Assembly (NCBI RefSeq): GCF_000024905.1
Contig: NC_013522.1
Coordinates: 496,001 to 560,000, forward strand
Source of the DNA: Thermanaerovibrio acidaminovorans DSM 6589
Lineage (GTDB): Bacteria > Synergistota > Synergistia > Synergistales > Synergistaceae
Length of the DNA: 64,000 nucleotides
Direction: 5' to 3'
Shown: positions 1-8,918 of the stretch, piece by piece
Layout: every line of letters starts with the position of its first letter
Position numbering within the stretch: position 1 is the first letter of the stretch
Program-made: the position numbers and the translations under genes
Notes under the pieces: generated by a model
The model's database searches: none
What the model saw: only the letters and a program-made list of their open reading frames with translations
Told to the model about the DNA's origin: nothing

Positions 1-420
1 CTGGACGGGGGGGATCTGGATGTGTTTGAGGTATCGGTTCACGTCCTGGTCCAGGGAGAGCCTTCCCCGTTGCTCAAGGGAGAGGGCGGTGAGGGCGGTT
101 ATGACCTTGGATATGGAGGCGGTTCGGACCACCGTCTCCTCCGTCATGGGCCGTTTGGACTCCAGGTCCGCCATTCCCACCCCGAAGCTGGCGATGACCC
201 GGTCGTCCGCCACCGCCACGAACACCGCGCCGGGCACGTGGCAGGTCCTCATGGCCCCCTCCAGGAAGCCCCTTACGAAGGAGTTGAACTCCCTGGGGTC
301 CAGGCCGCCGGCGTTGGGGGATCGCTTCTCAGCGCAGGGGGATGGGGAGGGGACGAACGCCAGGAGCAGCCCCAGGAGGAGGATCCATGGGCGGATTGGC
401 AAGGCGGATCTGGGTCTCAA
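1..420 (-). CDS. Serine hydrolase, beta-lactamase/penicillin-binding family (N-terminal part, cut by window edge)
   Basis: The minus strand is open for 140 codons from a TTG at 420 to the window edge. The protein begins with a signal peptide (Arg-rich start, then a Leu-rich core ending near ALA/CAE). It continues into the N-terminal part of a class-C-beta-lactamase-like serine hydrolase: a GAVFVAVADD strand, a GMADLE segment and TASISKV, which supplies the SxxK nucleophile/base pair, followed by the usual helix ITALTALSLEQRGRLSLD. Such proteins act outside the cytoplasmic membrane as DD-peptidases, esterases or beta-lactamases; the substrate cannot be told here. A TGA in frame 17 codons upstream and a GGGGTG Shine-Dalgarno support the TTG start. 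The YxN and KTG motifs lie outside the window. Confidence 0.85.
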   Translation of the reverse strand, partial: MRPRSALPIRPWILLLGLLLAFVPSPSPCAEKRSPNAGGLDPREFNSFVRGFLEGAMRTCHVPGAVFVAVADDRVIASFGVGMADLESKRPMTEETVVRTASISKVITALTALSLEQRGRLSLDQDVNRYLKHIQIPPVQ

Positions 421-454
421 GTCATCACCCCGCGGGAAGGTAATTGGGTTAAGT

Positions 455-466
455 TTTCCAGAATTA
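455..466 (-). promoter_or_regulatory. Candidate -10 element of the serine hydrolase gene
   Basis: A TATAAT hexamer on the minus strand lies about 40 nt upstream of the TTG start of the serine hydrolase. No convincing -35 box is visible, so the promoter call rests on the -10 alone. Confidence 0.4.
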
Positions 467-487
467 TATCATGGGGGTCCGGGGGGC

Positions 488-892
488 GGAAAATGATCGG
501 GGAGGACCTCATCTGGGTCCTCCCCTGGCGGTTCGGCGGAACCGCTTCCCGGACTGGCTACCGGCGTTGTGGCTACCCTATTCGGTTGTGAGGCTTCGTT
601 TCGCATGCTACTCCGCCGTTCCCCCCCTTCGGCTGTGGTCTTCACCGGGTCGGCTCAAAGTGAAACTGAACCGGGTCTCCAGCCCACTTACCGCTCTGCT
701 GTCGGTCCAGCGGTGCGGCGATCTGCTTCGGTTGACCTGCGGACGCCCCCGTGGTGCCCCTTCAGCGCTGGGACCCAACCGCCACCGGAACCCTCGTACG
801 TGCCCTCCGTTGCAAAAGTCTGCGTCGAGATGACCCGTTTACCCGAAGGTTCCCCCGACCCTCTCTTTAATCGCCCCTCCTCCTAGCTCTTC
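488..892 (-). ncRNA. Structured RNA of about 400 nt, family not recognised
   Basis: This stretch lies between two minus-strand genes and holds no plausible coding frame. On the minus strand it has a promoter-like pair (TTGAAA, 18 nt, TATCAT) just upstream and ends in a GC-rich hairpin followed by a short T tract, so it looks like an independent transcript. Several local stems can be drawn: ACC-UUCG-GGU, GCGGUU/AACCGC, CCGG/CCGG, GCCG/CGGC and GGCU/AGCC. I looked for RNase P RNA signatures (GAGGAAAGUCC, ACAGAAA), the tmRNA 3' arm and tag, the SRP apical loop and the T-box AGGGUGG motif, and found none. The size would suit an RNase P or another large ncRNA, but the sequence does not support naming it. 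Ends are approximate. Confidence 0.6.
499..525 (-). terminator. Hairpin terminator of the structured RNA
   Basis: GGGGAGGACC and GGTCCTCCCC form a 10-bp perfect stem with a 7-nt loop. On the minus strand it is followed by GATCATTTTCC, a modest T tract. It ends the RNA transcribed from about 892. Confidence 0.7.
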
Positions 893-898
893 GCCTAG

Positions 899-928
899 AT
901 GATACAAGGAAGTGGCGGTGAATTTCAA
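899..928 (-). promoter_or_regulatory. Promoter of the structured RNA
   Basis: On the minus strand TTGAAA (928-923) and TATCAT (904-899) are separated by 18 nt. Transcription would start near 892. The element lies just after the terminator of the phosphomannomutase gene, so the RNA would be a separate unit. Confidence 0.55.
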
Positions 929-956
929 GTTCGACCTAGGTTTTTTGTAGCTAAAA

Positions 957-998
957 AAACCGGCGAAAATGGGCAATATCTCCCATTTTCGCCGGTTT
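957..998 (-). terminator. Strong intrinsic terminator of the phosphomannomutase gene
   Basis: A perfect 17-bp stem (AAACCGGCGAAAATGGG and its complement) encloses an 8-nt loop. On the minus strand it is followed by a run of T residues (complement of 953-959). It lies 40 nt after the stop of the gene at 1040. Confidence 0.9.
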
Positions 999-1039
999 GC
1001 GTGGTTTCAGGTCATATCCTGCCTGAGGCTAGAGGGGCA

Positions 1040-2428
1040 TCAGAACTCCCACTCGAACTCCCCCAGCCCTGCCTCCAGCAGCCGGGCTTTCATGTCCTTG
1101 CAGATGGTGTCCAGGTCCTCCTGGGTCCTGCCCTCGCAGCGGGTCACCAGCACCGGCTGGGTGTTGGAGGCCCTGACTAGGCCCCAGCCGTTGGGGTAGA
1201 TTATCCTTACCCCGTCCACGGTGATGGTCTGAAGCTTCTCCTTGAGGGCCCGCTCCACCACCCGCTCCACCACCTGGAACTTCACCTGGTCGTTGGGGCA
1301 GTCCACCCGGGTCTCGGCGGTGCTCGGGTACTTGGGTATCCGGGACATGATCTGGGACAGCTTCTCGTCCGTGTTGGAGAGGATCCTCATGAGGCGACCT
1401 GCCGCGTAGAAGGCGTCGTCGAAACCGTAGAACTCGTCGGCGAAGAACATGTGTCCCGAGACCTCCCCGGCGAAGAGGGCGCTTATCTCCTTCATCTTCG
1501 CCTTTATGAGGGAGTGCCCGGACTTCCACCAGAGGGGGCGTCCCCCCATTCGCTGGGCCTCCTCTGGGAGCGCCATGGAGCTCTTGACCTCCACGATCAC
1601 CTCCGCCCCGGGGTGCTTGGGCAGAATCTCGGACCAGTAGAGGATCATTAGCCTGTCCCCCCAGATGACCTCCCCCTGGTCGTCCACAACCCCGATCCGG
1701 TCCGAGTCACCGTCGAAGCCCACCCCCGCGTCGGCCCCGTGGGCCCTGACGGTCTCGATGAGCTTGGGCAGGTTCTCCCTCTTGGTGGGGTCCGGATGGT
1801 GGTTGGGGAAGGTGCCGTCCGGCTCGCTGAATAGCTCGATCACTTCACAGCCTATCCGACGGAGCATCTCCGGCGCGAAGAGCCCGCCGGTGCCGTTGCC
1901 GGAGTCCACCACCACCTTCAGCTTCCTGGACCCCAGGGTTATCTTGGAGGCCAGCATGGATATGTAGGCCTCCTTGATGTCCTCCCGGCGAACCGAGGCG
2001 CCGCCGGGGATCTGGATCCGGTCCTCCTCGATGATCCGCCGGATCTCCTGGATCTCGTCCCCGTAGAGGGTCACCTTGCCGAAGGCCAGCTTAAGTCCGT
2101 TGAACTCCTTGGGGTTGTGGCTGCCGGTGACCATGATGCCCCCGTCAACCCCGAAGTGGTGCAGGCTCCAGTAGAAGCAAGGGGTGGCCACGGTGCCCAG
2201 GTCTATCACGTTCACCCCCGCCTCGGTGAGGCCCCCTATGGCGGCGTCCATTATCCTCCTGGTGGAGTGTCTCACGTCGCCCCCTACGGTGGCGGTCCCT
2301 ACCCCCCTGGACCTTAGGAACGTGCCGTACGCCTGGGCTATGAGGCGCACGTTATGGGATGTGAGCTCCTCCTCCGCCAGACCCCTGATGTCGTACTCCC
2401 TGAAGATGTGAGAGGGTACCTTGGGCAT
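1040..2428 (-). CDS. manB: Phosphomannomutase/phosphoglucomutase
   Basis: This 462-residue alpha-D-phosphohexomutase interconverts hexose 1- and 6-phosphates (mannose or glucose) for nucleotide-sugar and envelope polysaccharide synthesis in the cytoplasm. The N-terminal FREYDIRG segment, the phosphoserine loop VTGSHNP (Ser about 103), the Mg site GFDGDSDR (Asp about 239-243) and the sugar-binding loop GEVSGHMF are all present in the expected order. Length is typical. I chose the ATG at 2428 because AGGGGAGG precedes it at good spacing; an in-frame ATG 16 codons upstream has no such site. It is followed by a strong terminator, so it is probably monocistronic. Sequence alone does not separate mannose from glucose preference. 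Confidence 0.93.
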   Translation of the reverse strand: MPKVPSHIFREYDIRGLAEEELTSHNVRLIAQAYGTFLRSRGVGTATVGGDVRHSTRRIMDAAIGGLTEAGVNVIDLGTVATPCFYWSLHHFGVDGGIMVTGSHNPKEFNGLKLAFGKVTLYGDEIQEIRRIIEEDRIQIPGGASVRREDIKEAYISMLASKITLGSRKLKVVVDSGNGTGGLFAPEMLRRIGCEVIELFSEPDGTFPNHHPDPTKRENLPKLIETVRAHGADAGVGFDGDSDRIGVVDDQGEVIWGDRLMILYWSEILPKHPGAEVIVEVKSSMALPEEAQRMGGRPLWWKSGHSLIKAKMKEISALFAGEVSGHMFFADEFYGFDDAFYAAGRLMRILSNTDEKLSQIMSRIPKYPSTAETRVDCPNDQVKFQVVERVVERALKEKLQTITVDGVRIIYPNGWGLVRASNTQPVLVTRCEGRTQEDLDTICKDMKARLLEAGLGEFEWEF

Positions 2429-2560
2429 CCTATCGCCTCCCCTTTGGTTATCGTTGCGTGAGAAAAATTTTACCACCTAACCCGCCTTTCCGCCTTCCCC
2501 TTTTGCCAAATCGGGATTAGAATCAATATATCTAAAGTCTTACAGGCCGGAGGGATTCAC

Positions 2561-3382
2561 ATGTGGTCCGATGCTATGGTGGAGGCCTTCAACAGGGAGC
2601 TGTCGTCCTCCTTCGACCGGTACGCCAGCTCCTTTCGGGTTCAAGGGGAGCTGCCGTACCTCCTGGATCTGAAGCTTCGCCACTCCTACCGGGTCCGGGA
2701 GGAGGCGATGTCCATCGCCAGGCACTCAGACCAGGTGCCCCCCCATCAGCACCCCCTGGCCTTCGCGGTGGGGCTCCTGCACGACCTGGGCCGGTTCCAG
2801 CAGTATAGGCTCCACGGCACCTTCAACGACTCCGCCTCGGTGGACCACGGGGACCTGGGGGCCAGGATACTGGAGTCGGACCTCTCCCACCTTTCGGCCC
2901 TCATGCCCCAGCGGTGGTGGCACCTGCTGACGTTGTCCATCGGGCTCCACAACAAGCGCCGGGTGCCCCAGGGCCTCGACCCGGACGAGGAACTATGGGT
3001 CCGGTTGGCCCGGGATGCGGACCGGCTGGACGTCTACCGGGTCATAACCGGACACCTGGAGCGGGGAACCATGATCAAGATAATCCCCCGGCTGGTGGAC
3101 CAGGACTCCCCGCCATCGGACCTTATCGTGGAGGAGATCCTGTCCACCCACACCGCCGACTACTCCATGGTCAGGAGCCTCGCGGACCTGCTCCTGGTCC
3201 AGATATCCTGGGCGTACGACATGAGCTTCCCCTGGTCCATGGCGGAGGTGCTCCGCCGGGGGGTGGTGGAGCGCATCTCCCGCTTCGTCCCCAAGACCTC
3301 CGGGGCCAAGCGGGTCATCCAGGACGTGAAGGCCTGGCTTGTTTCCTCCACCAGGTCCCCCGCGGTCCAGGCCGGGGTCTAG
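2561..3382 (+). CDS. HD-domain phosphohydrolase
   Basis: A soluble 273-residue protein with an HD-superfamily metal site. The first His lies in LRHSYRV (about residue 40), the HD pair is in GLLHDLGRF (about 73-74), a further His is in DHGDLGARIL, and a late Asp is in DADRLDVYRV. HD proteins hydrolyse phosphomonoesters, nucleotides or cyclic dinucleotides; no HDxGYP or RelA signature marks it as a cyclic-di-GMP or ppGpp enzyme, so the substrate is unknown. GGAGG sits 7 nt before the ATG. It is divergent from the phosphomannomutase and followed by a hairpin, so it is probably its own unit. Confidence 0.8.
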   Translation: MWSDAMVEAFNRELSSSFDRYASSFRVQGELPYLLDLKLRHSYRVREEAMSIARHSDQVPPHQHPLAFAVGLLHDLGRFQQYRLHGTFNDSASVDHGDLGARILESDLSHLSALMPQRWWHLLTLSIGLHNKRRVPQGLDPDEELWVRLARDADRLDVYRVITGHLERGTMIKIIPRLVDQDSPPSDLIVEEILSTHTADYSMVRSLADLLLVQISWAYDMSFPWSMAEVLRRGVVERISRFVPKTSGAKRVIQDVKAWLVSSTRSPAVQAGV

Positions 3383-3423
3383 GTACACCGCCCCCGGGGG
3401 TACGGCTTATAGATAGTTTTTTG

Positions 3424-3444
3424 AACCGGGGTCAATCCCCGGTT
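3424..3444 (+). terminator. Hairpin after the HD-domain gene
   Basis: AACCGGGG and CCCCGGTT form an 8-bp perfect stem with a 5-nt loop 41 nt after the HD gene. The following TTTACTTG tract is weak. The rest of the 3383-3526 gap is AT-rich (around 3460-3490) and probably holds the promoter of the next operon, but I cannot fix its boxes. Confidence 0.55.
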
Positions 3445-3526
3445 TACTTGTATCCTCATGTTGTAAATTCTAAACTGTTATGATATACATCAGAGGTGAA
3501 ACGAGGCACTTGAGGAGGCGGATCCC

Positions 3527-3997
3527 ATGTCAGCGGACCACCATGATGACAGGCTCAAGGAGATCCTGCATCGGTACCCCCGGCACCCCAGGTTCCTCCT
3601 GGCCTTCCTGCAGGACGTCCAGCGGGAGTTCAAGCACGTTCCCCGGGAGGCCATGGAGGCCTCATCGGAGCGGTTCATGGTCCCCATGAGCCGGGTCTAC
3701 TCGGTGGCCACCTTCTACCGGGCCCTCAGCCTGGTGCCCCGGGGCAGGAAGACCATCAAGGTCTGCATGGGCACCGCGTGCCACCTCAGGGGGGCCCCAA
3801 GGGTCCTGGAGACCATAGAGGAGGCCCTGCAGGTCCGCTGCGGGGGCACCACCCAGGACGGGGAGTTCTCGGTAGAGGCGGTGAACTGTCTCGGGGCCTG
3901 CGCCCTGGCGCCGGTGGTCATGGTGGAAGACCGCTGCTACGGCTCCATGACCGCCGCGAAGGTGAGGGAGATGTTGGAGGAGGAGAGAGGGAGATGA
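3527..3997 (+). CDS. NuoE-like [2Fe-2S] thioredoxin-fold subunit (NADH dehydrogenase 24 kDa / HydC type)
   Basis: This 156-residue subunit of an NAD-linked oxidoreductase carries the four Cys of a thioredoxin-like [2Fe-2S] cluster: C80-x4-C85 and C121-x3-C125. The helical N-terminal half contains the family segment [30 protein letters not shown]. It would pass electrons between the flavin subunit encoded next and other carriers. The downstream gene overlaps its stop (ATGA), so the two are translationally coupled. Because the operon runs on to a tungsten aldehyde oxidoreductase and has no hydrogenase or membrane Nuo subunits, I read it as the C-type subunit of an NAD-coupled aldehyde oxidoreductase, not as part of complex I. 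Confidence 0.9.
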   Translation: MSADHHDDRLKEILHRYPRHPRFLLAFLQDVQREFKHVPREAMEASSERFMVPMSRVYSVATFYRALSLVPRGRKTIKVCMGTACHLRGAPRVLETIEEALQVRCGGTTQDGEFSVEAVNCLGACALAPVVMVEDRCYGSMTAAKVREMLEEERGR

Positions 3998-5856
3998 GGC
4001 TTTCTTCCCCGGAGGATCTGGAGCTCTACAGGGAGCAGCTCCTTAGGCGCGTTAAGCCCCAGCGGTGGGTCCGGGTCTGCGCCGGCACCGGGTGTCTCGC
4101 CGGCGGTAGCCAGGGGGTCTACGAGGCCCTGGTGGAGGAGGCCCGGCGGATAGGGTTGGACTCGCCGGTAAAGTTCCAGGCCAGGTGTTCCGGATGCCAC
4201 GGTTTCTGCGAGGAGGGGCCCCTGGTGGTCTGCGGCATGGGGGATTCGGAGGTCCTCTACAGGAAGGTCAGGCGGGAGGACGCGCTGGAGATCCTCCTGG
4301 CCCTGGCGGATGACCGGGTGGTGGAGCGGCTCCTCTACCGGGACGGCCGGGAGGTCTACCGGGAGGAGCGGCACATCCCCTTCTACGCCCTCCAGAGGCG
4401 GAAGGTGTTGGAGCGGTGCGGCAAGGTGGACCCCCGGGACGTGGACCACTACATCTCCCTGGGGGGCTACGCCTCCCTGGCCAGGGCCCTGTCCATGTCG
4501 CCCGAGGAGGTCATAGACTGGGTCACCCGGGCGGGCCTTAGAGGCCGCGGGGGTGGGGGCTTCCCGGCGGGGCAGAAGTGGGCCTCCTGCAGGTCCGCCT
4601 CGGGCCCCCAGAAGTTCGTGCTGGCCAACGGCGATGAGGGGGACCCGGGGGCCTTCATGGACCGGAGCCTGATGGAGGGGGACCCTCACTCGATCCTGGA
4701 GGGGATGATAATCGGGGCCCACGCGGTGGGGGCCTCCAAGGGGTTCATATACGTCCGGGACGAGTACCCCCTGGCGGTGGAGAACCTGGCCCACGCCATC
4801 CGGGAGGCCCGGCGGCTGGGGCTGCTTGGAAGGCGCATCCTTGGATCTGACCTTTCCTTCGACGTGGACATATGCCGGGGGGGCGGGGCCTTCGTCTGCG
4901 GCGAGTCCTCGGCCCTCATGGCCTCCATCGAGGGCAGGCCCGGGGAGCCCCGGGTCAAGTACATAAGGTCCACCGAGCGGGGCCTCTGGGAGTGTCCCAC
5001 GGTGCTGAACAACGTGGAGACCTGGGCCAACGTGCCCATCATCATCCGGGAGGGGGTGGATGGCTACAGGTCCCTGGGGACCAAGGACAGCCCGGGTACC
5101 AAGGTCTTCTCCCTGGTGGGCAAGGTCCGCCGGAGCGGCCTGGTGGAGGTCCCCATGGGGACGACCCTCCGGGAGATCATCTTCGAGATAGGCGGAGGGG
5201 TCATGGGCCGGAACCGGTTCAAGGCGGTCCAGACCGGGGGCCCATCCGGCGGGTGCCTGCCGGAGTCCAAGCTGGACCTGCCGGTGGACTTCGACCGTCT
5301 CACCCGGGAGGGGTCCATGATGGGCTCCGGGGGGATGATCGTCATGGACCACCGGAGCTGCATGGTGGACGTGGCCCGCTACTTCGTGAAGTTCCTGGAG
5401 GGGGAGTCCTGTGGCAAGTGCGCCCCCTGCAGGGAGGGTCTCAAGGCCATGGGGGAGATCCTGGAGGACCTGTGCTCCCGCCGGGGCCGCCCCGGCGACG
5501 TGGAGATGCTCCTCTTCATGGGCAACGCCCTGACCGACACGGCCCTCTGCGGCCTGGGCCAGACCGCGGCTAACCCGGTGCTCTCCACCCTGCGCCACTT
5601 CATGGAGGAGTACCGGGAGCACCAGGACCAGGGCTTCTGCCGGGCGGGGGTCTGCCGGGGCATGTTCGTAGCCCGGGTGGAGGCGGACCTGTGCGTATCC
5701 TGCGGCGCCTGCGCCAAGGTATGCCCCTTCGACGCCATACACAGGGATCCTTCCGGCAAGTTCGCGGTTGATCGGCGCTGTGAGGGTTGCGGGGCGTGCC
5801 TGGATGTCTGCCCCATGGGGGCCCTTTTGCCATCTCCTCGGGGGGTGAGGGAGTGA
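3994..5856 (+). CDS. NuoF-like FMN/NAD-binding subunit with added ferredoxin domains (HydB type)
   Basis: A 620-residue electron-transfer subunit. The domain order matches HydB/NfnB-like bifurcating flavoproteins: an N-terminal thioredoxin-like [2Fe-2S] domain (C29, C34, C68, C72, plus an extra C65), the NuoF core with FMN site [10 protein letters not shown] (about 181-190) and NAD site [12 protein letters not shown] (about 212-223), an SLBB region, the [4Fe-4S] motif [10 protein letters not shown] with a distal Cys in TALCGLGQ, and a C-terminal pair of [4Fe-4S] ferredoxin motifs ([12 protein letters not shown] and [12 protein letters not shown]). It is the likely site of NAD+ reduction and, if the complex bifurcates, of electron bifurcation. 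The ATG overlaps the previous stop by 4 nt; open frame further upstream is only read-through of that gene. Confidence 0.9.
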   Translation: MRLSSPEDLELYREQLLRRVKPQRWVRVCAGTGCLAGGSQGVYEALVEEARRIGLDSPVKFQARCSGCHGFCEEGPLVVCGMGDSEVLYRKVRREDALEILLALADDRVVERLLYRDGREVYREERHIPFYALQRRKVLERCGKVDPRDVDHYISLGGYASLARALSMSPEEVIDWVTRAGLRGRGGGGFPAGQKWASCRSASGPQKFVLANGDEGDPGAFMDRSLMEGDPHSILEGMIIGAHAVGASKGFIYVRDEYPLAVENLAHAIREARRLGLLGRRILGSDLSFDVDICRGGGAFVCGESSALMASIEGRPGEPRVKYIRSTERGLWECPTVLNNVETWANVPIIIREGVDGYRSLGTKDSPGTKVFSLVGKVRRSGLVEVPMGTTLREIIFEIGGGVMGRNRFKAVQTGGPSGGCLPESKLDLPVDFDRLTREGSMMGSGGMIVMDHRSCMVDVARYFVKFLEGESCGKCAPCREGLKAMGEILEDLCSRRGRPGDVEMLLFMGNALTDTALCGLGQTAANPVLSTLRHFMEEYREHQDQGFCRAGVCRGMFVARVEADLCVSCGACAKVCPFDAIHRDPSGKFAVDRRCEGCGACLDVCPMGALLPSPRGVRE

Positions 5857-6575
5857 AGATATGGGTTGACGGACGGGAGCTGGACGTGGAGCGGGACGTC
5901 CTCCTGTACGATGCCATGGTTTCCGCCGGGGTGGAGGTGCCCGCCCTCTGCAGGCACGGGGGTCTCCCCCACGAGGGCACCTGCCGGGTGTGCATGGTGG
6001 AGGTGGATATCCGGGGCAAGAGGCGCCTGGTGGCCTCCTGCATGTACCCGGCGAGGGACCAGGGGCTCAAGGTCTACACCTCCACCCGGCGGGTGGAGGT
6101 GGCCAGGCGGTTCGTCATAGGCCTTCTGCTCCGGCGGAACCCCGCATCCCCCGCCATCCGGGCCCTGGCGGACCGGTGGGGGGCCATGGACACCTCCAGG
6201 CTCAGCCCCGTGGAGGGGAAGGACCTGTGCATCCGCTGCGGCCGTTGCGTCCGGGCCTGCGCCACCTTCGGAGCCAGGGCCATATCCTTCGCCAACCGGG
6301 GATGGGATCGGGAGGTGTGCACCCCCCTCAAGGAGCCCACGTTGAGCTGCGTGGGCTGCCTTTCCTGCGCGGAGGTGTGCCCCACGGGGCACATAACCTA
6401 CCGGGAGTCCCAGGGGGAGAGGCAGATATGGGGCAGGACGTTCCAGCTGGTCAGGTGTTCCCGGTGCGGCGATCCCTTCGCCACCCGGGAGCAGCTGGAG
6501 CTGGTGAGGGACCGGGGGGACGTGTGTCCCCGGTGCCTCCGGGAGGAGGAGGGGCTCGCCCTCCGGGACGGCTAG
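5853..6575 (+). CDS. NuoG N-terminal-like iron-sulfur subunit (2Fe-2S plus 4Fe-4S ferredoxin)
   Basis: A 240-residue subunit corresponding to the N-terminal electron wire of NuoG/HydA without any catalytic domain. A plant-type [2Fe-2S] ferredoxin comes first (Cys in ALCRHGG and [10 protein letters not shown], fourth in ASCMYP), then a [4Fe-4S] motif [11 protein letters not shown] and a second [12 protein letters not shown]. The C-terminal tail adds CSRCGDPF and CPRCL, a zinc-ribbon-like or extra cluster site. The GTG at 5853 overlaps the upstream stop by 4 nt and begins directly with the ferredoxin strand [10 protein letters not shown]. It lacks the H-cluster of Fe-Fe hydrogenases, so the terminal partner should be the oxidoreductase encoded downstream. 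Confidence 0.87.
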   Translation: MKIWVDGRELDVERDVLLYDAMVSAGVEVPALCRHGGLPHEGTCRVCMVEVDIRGKRRLVASCMYPARDQGLKVYTSTRRVEVARRFVIGLLLRRNPASPAIRALADRWGAMDTSRLSPVEGKDLCIRCGRCVRACATFGARAISFANRGWDREVCTPLKEPTLSCVGCLSCAEVCPTGHITYRESQGERQIWGRTFQLVRCSRCGDPFATREQLELVRDRGDVCPRCLREEEGLALRDG

Positions 6576-6631
6576 TGCCCGGGGGATGGCCTATAGATGA
6601 GATCCAAGCCAAGAGGGGGGATGGGTGAGTC

Positions 6632-7108
6632 ATGGATAAGGTTCTTCTGGTCACGCCCGAGCGGTGCATCGGGTGCGGCAGCTGTGAGCTGGCCTGCTCG
6701 TTCAACAAGTCCGGCCAGTTCAAGCCGTCGGTCAGCAGGGTGGGGGTTCACCGGTTCGAGAAGGGGCAGAACGTGCCCATGATGTGCTTCCAGTGCGACG
6801 AGGCCCCTTGCGCCAAGGCCTGCAAGCCCCAGGCGCTCCACAAGGGCACCAGTGGCCTGGTGGAGTTCGACAAGGACAAGTGCATCGGTTGCAGGATGTG
6901 CGTCATGGCCTGCCCGTTCGGCAACGTCTCCTACGACAGGTCCGCCAAGGAGCTCGTAAAGTGCGACCAGTGCGGTGGGGATCCCCAGTGCGTCCAGTTC
7001 TGCCCCACCAAGGCCATCGAGTACCTGCCGGCGGAATCGGCGGTGCTGAACAAGAAGCGCAGGTTCGCCAAGCGCATATCCGATGCCCTCGAGGAGGTGA
7101 AGGACTAG
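6632..7108 (+). CDS. 4Fe-4S polyferredoxin, small subunit of aldehyde oxidoreductase
   Basis: A 158-residue cytoplasmic polyferredoxin of the HycB/DmsB-like type with about 16 Cys in four [4Fe-4S] motifs: CIGCGSCELAC, CFQCDEAPCAKAC, CIGCRMCVMACP and CDQCGGDPQCVQFCP. Such subunits shuttle electrons from a molybdo- or tungstopterin enzyme to the next carrier. The AOR-family catalytic subunit starts at the very next base after its stop, as in aor/wor operons, so it is very probably the electron-transfer partner of that enzyme. Confidence 0.9.
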   Translation: MDKVLLVTPERCIGCGSCELACSFNKSGQFKPSVSRVGVHRFEKGQNVPMMCFQCDEAPCAKACKPQALHKGTSGLVEFDKDKCIGCRMCVMACPFGNVSYDRSAKELVKCDQCGGDPQCVQFCPTKAIEYLPAESAVLNKKRRFAKRISDALEEVKD

Positions 7109-8917
7109 ATGAAAGGCTGGATAGGACGGGTCCTGCGGGTGAACCTGTCGGAGGGTACCTATCGGTCGGAGCCCCTGAACGAGGAGTGGGCCAGGGAGTA
7201 CCTGGGGGGCCGCGGTCTCGGCACCCGGTACTACTTCGAGGAGGTGGGCCCCTCGGTGGATCCCCTGTCGGAGGGGAACAACCTCTACTTCGCCACCGGT
7301 CCCCTGACGGGCACCCTGGCGGCCTCCGCCGGGAGGTTCAACGTGGTGGCCAAGAGCCCCCTGACGGGCACCATAGGGGCCGCCAACTCCGGCGGCTACC
7401 TGGGGCCGGAGATGAAGTTCGCCGGCTGGGACATGATCGTAATAGAGGGCAAGGCCCCCAAGCCGGTCTACGTCTACGTCAACAACGACCAGGTTCGGAT
7501 CGAGGACGCCTCCTCCCTGTGGGGAACCGAGACCCACGAGGCCACCGACAGGCTCCTGGAGATGACCGATCCGGAGGCCAAGGTGGCGGTCATAGGTCCC
7601 GCGGGGGAGAACCTATCCCTCATAGCCAACATCATAAACGACAAGCACCGGGCACCAGGCCGGGGCGGCATGGGGGCGGTCATGGGGGCCAAGAACCTTA
7701 AGGCCCTGGTGGTGAGGGGCACCAAGGGGGTCTCCGTGGCGGACCGGGAGGCCTTCATGAGGGCAGTCAAGGTGGCCCGGGAGAAGCTTGCCCAACACCC
7801 GGTCACCGGATCCGGCCTTCCCCTCTACGGCACCAACGTGCTGGTCAACATCCTTAACCAGAATGGCGGCCTCCCAACCCGCAACTTCCGGGAGGGGGTC
7901 TTTGAGGGGGCGGACAAGATAAGCGGCGAGGCCCAGCGGGAGGGGCGGCTCTTGAGGAACAAGGGCTGCTTCGGCTGCTCCATCGGCTGCGGCCGGGTCT
8001 CCTTCGCGGAGGGTTACGACCACCACGGGGAGGGCCCGGAGTACGAGACCAGCTGGTCCTTCGGAGCGGACTGCGGGGTGGACGACATCGACGCGGTGGC
8101 CATGGCCAACTACCGGTGCAACGAGCTGGGGCTGGACACCATATCCATGGGGTCCACCATAGCCTGCGCCATGGAGCTCTACGAGATGGGGCTCATAACC
8201 AAGGAGATGGCGGGGCTGGAGTTGCGCTTCGGTAACAAGGACGCCCTGGTCCCCATGGTGGAGGCGGCGGCCCACAAGAGGGGCAAGATAGGGGAGCTAC
8301 TCTCCATGGGATCCTACCGGTTGGCCAGCCACTTTGGGCACCCGGAGCTGTCCATGACCTCCAAGAAGCAGGAGATGCCTGCCTACGACCCCAGGGCCAT
8401 CCAGGGCATAGGCCTGAACTACGCCACCAGCAACCGGGGGGCCTGCCACGTCAGGGGCTACACCATATCCCCCGAGATCCTGGGGGTTCCTCAGAAGCTG
8501 GATCCCCAGTCGACAGAGGATAAGCCCACCTGGGACAAGGTCTTCCAGGACCTGACCGCCGCGGTTGACTCGGTGGGCATGTGTCTGTTCACCACCTTCG
8601 GTATAGGGGCCGAGGAGATAGCGGATCAGCTATCCGCCGCCACCGGGATAGACTACTCGGTGGATGCCCTTATGAAGGCGGGAGAGCGGATATGGAACAT
8701 GGAACGTCTCTTCAACCTAAAGGAGGGCTTCACTTCCGCGGACGATTCGCTGCCCCCCAGGATGACCCAGGAGCCGTTGCCCCATGGGCCCCACAAGGGC
8801 AAGGTGAGCCGGGTGCCGGAGATGCTGCCCAGATACTACGATGCCAGGGGCTGGACCAGCGACGGGGTCCCAACCGAGGATAAGATCAGGGAGCTGGGAC
8901 TCCAGTGGGCCCGGTGA
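7109..8917 (+). CDS. Aldehyde:ferredoxin oxidoreductase family tungstopterin enzyme, catalytic subunit
   Basis: A 602-residue member of the AOR family, usual length. These enzymes hold a bis-pyranopterin tungsten centre and one [4Fe-4S] cluster and oxidise aldehydes to acids. The N-terminal segment [25 protein letters not shown] and the pterin-binding [15 protein letters not shown] are diagnostic. Cluster ligands are visible as C287-x2-C290-x3-C294 (CFGCSIGC) with the distal Cys in SVGMCLF (about 492). It is the last large gene of the NAD-linked electron-transfer operon, which implies that aldehyde oxidation is coupled to NAD+ and probably ferredoxin. The aldehyde substrate is unknown; in an amino-acid fermenter it may be derived from 2-oxoacids. 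Confidence 0.93.
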   Translation: MKGWIGRVLRVNLSEGTYRSEPLNEEWAREYLGGRGLGTRYYFEEVGPSVDPLSEGNNLYFATGPLTGTLAASAGRFNVVAKSPLTGTIGAANSGGYLGPEMKFAGWDMIVIEGKAPKPVYVYVNNDQVRIEDASSLWGTETHEATDRLLEMTDPEAKVAVIGPAGENLSLIANIINDKHRAPGRGGMGAVMGAKNLKALVVRGTKGVSVADREAFMRAVKVAREKLAQHPVTGSGLPLYGTNVLVNILNQNGGLPTRNFREGVFEGADKISGEAQREGRLLRNKGCFGCSIGCGRVSFAEGYDHHGEGPEYETSWSFGADCGVDDIDAVAMANYRCNELGLDTISMGSTIACAMELYEMGLITKEMAGLELRFGNKDALVPMVEAAAHKRGKIGELLSMGSYRLASHFGHPELSMTSKKQEMPAYDPRAIQGIGLNYATSNRGACHVRGYTISPEILGVPQKLDPQSTEDKPTWDKVFQDLTAAVDSVGMCLFTTFGIGAEEIADQLSAATGIDYSVDALMKAGERIWNMERLFNLKEGFTSADDSLPPRMTQEPLPHGPHKGKVSRVPEMLPRYYDARGWTSDGVPTEDKIRELGLQWAR

Positions 8918-8918
8918 T

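Noticed and set aside
569-886. A 105-codon open frame inside the structured RNA region
   Set aside because: It has no ribosome binding site, no domain and runs opposite to the promoter and terminator signals of the region.
488-892. Identification of the RNA as RNase P RNA or tmRNA
   Set aside because: The size would fit, but the conserved core motifs of RNase P RNA and the tRNA-like end and tag frame of tmRNA were not found on either strand.
3937-5742. A 601-codon open frame on the minus strand
   Set aside because: It is antisense to the NuoF-like gene and shows no domain; composition is Gly/His/Pro-rich.
3527-6575. Part of respiratory complex I or an Fe-Fe hydrogenase
   Set aside because: No membrane Nuo subunits and no H-cluster domain are present; the operon runs into an AOR-family enzyme instead.
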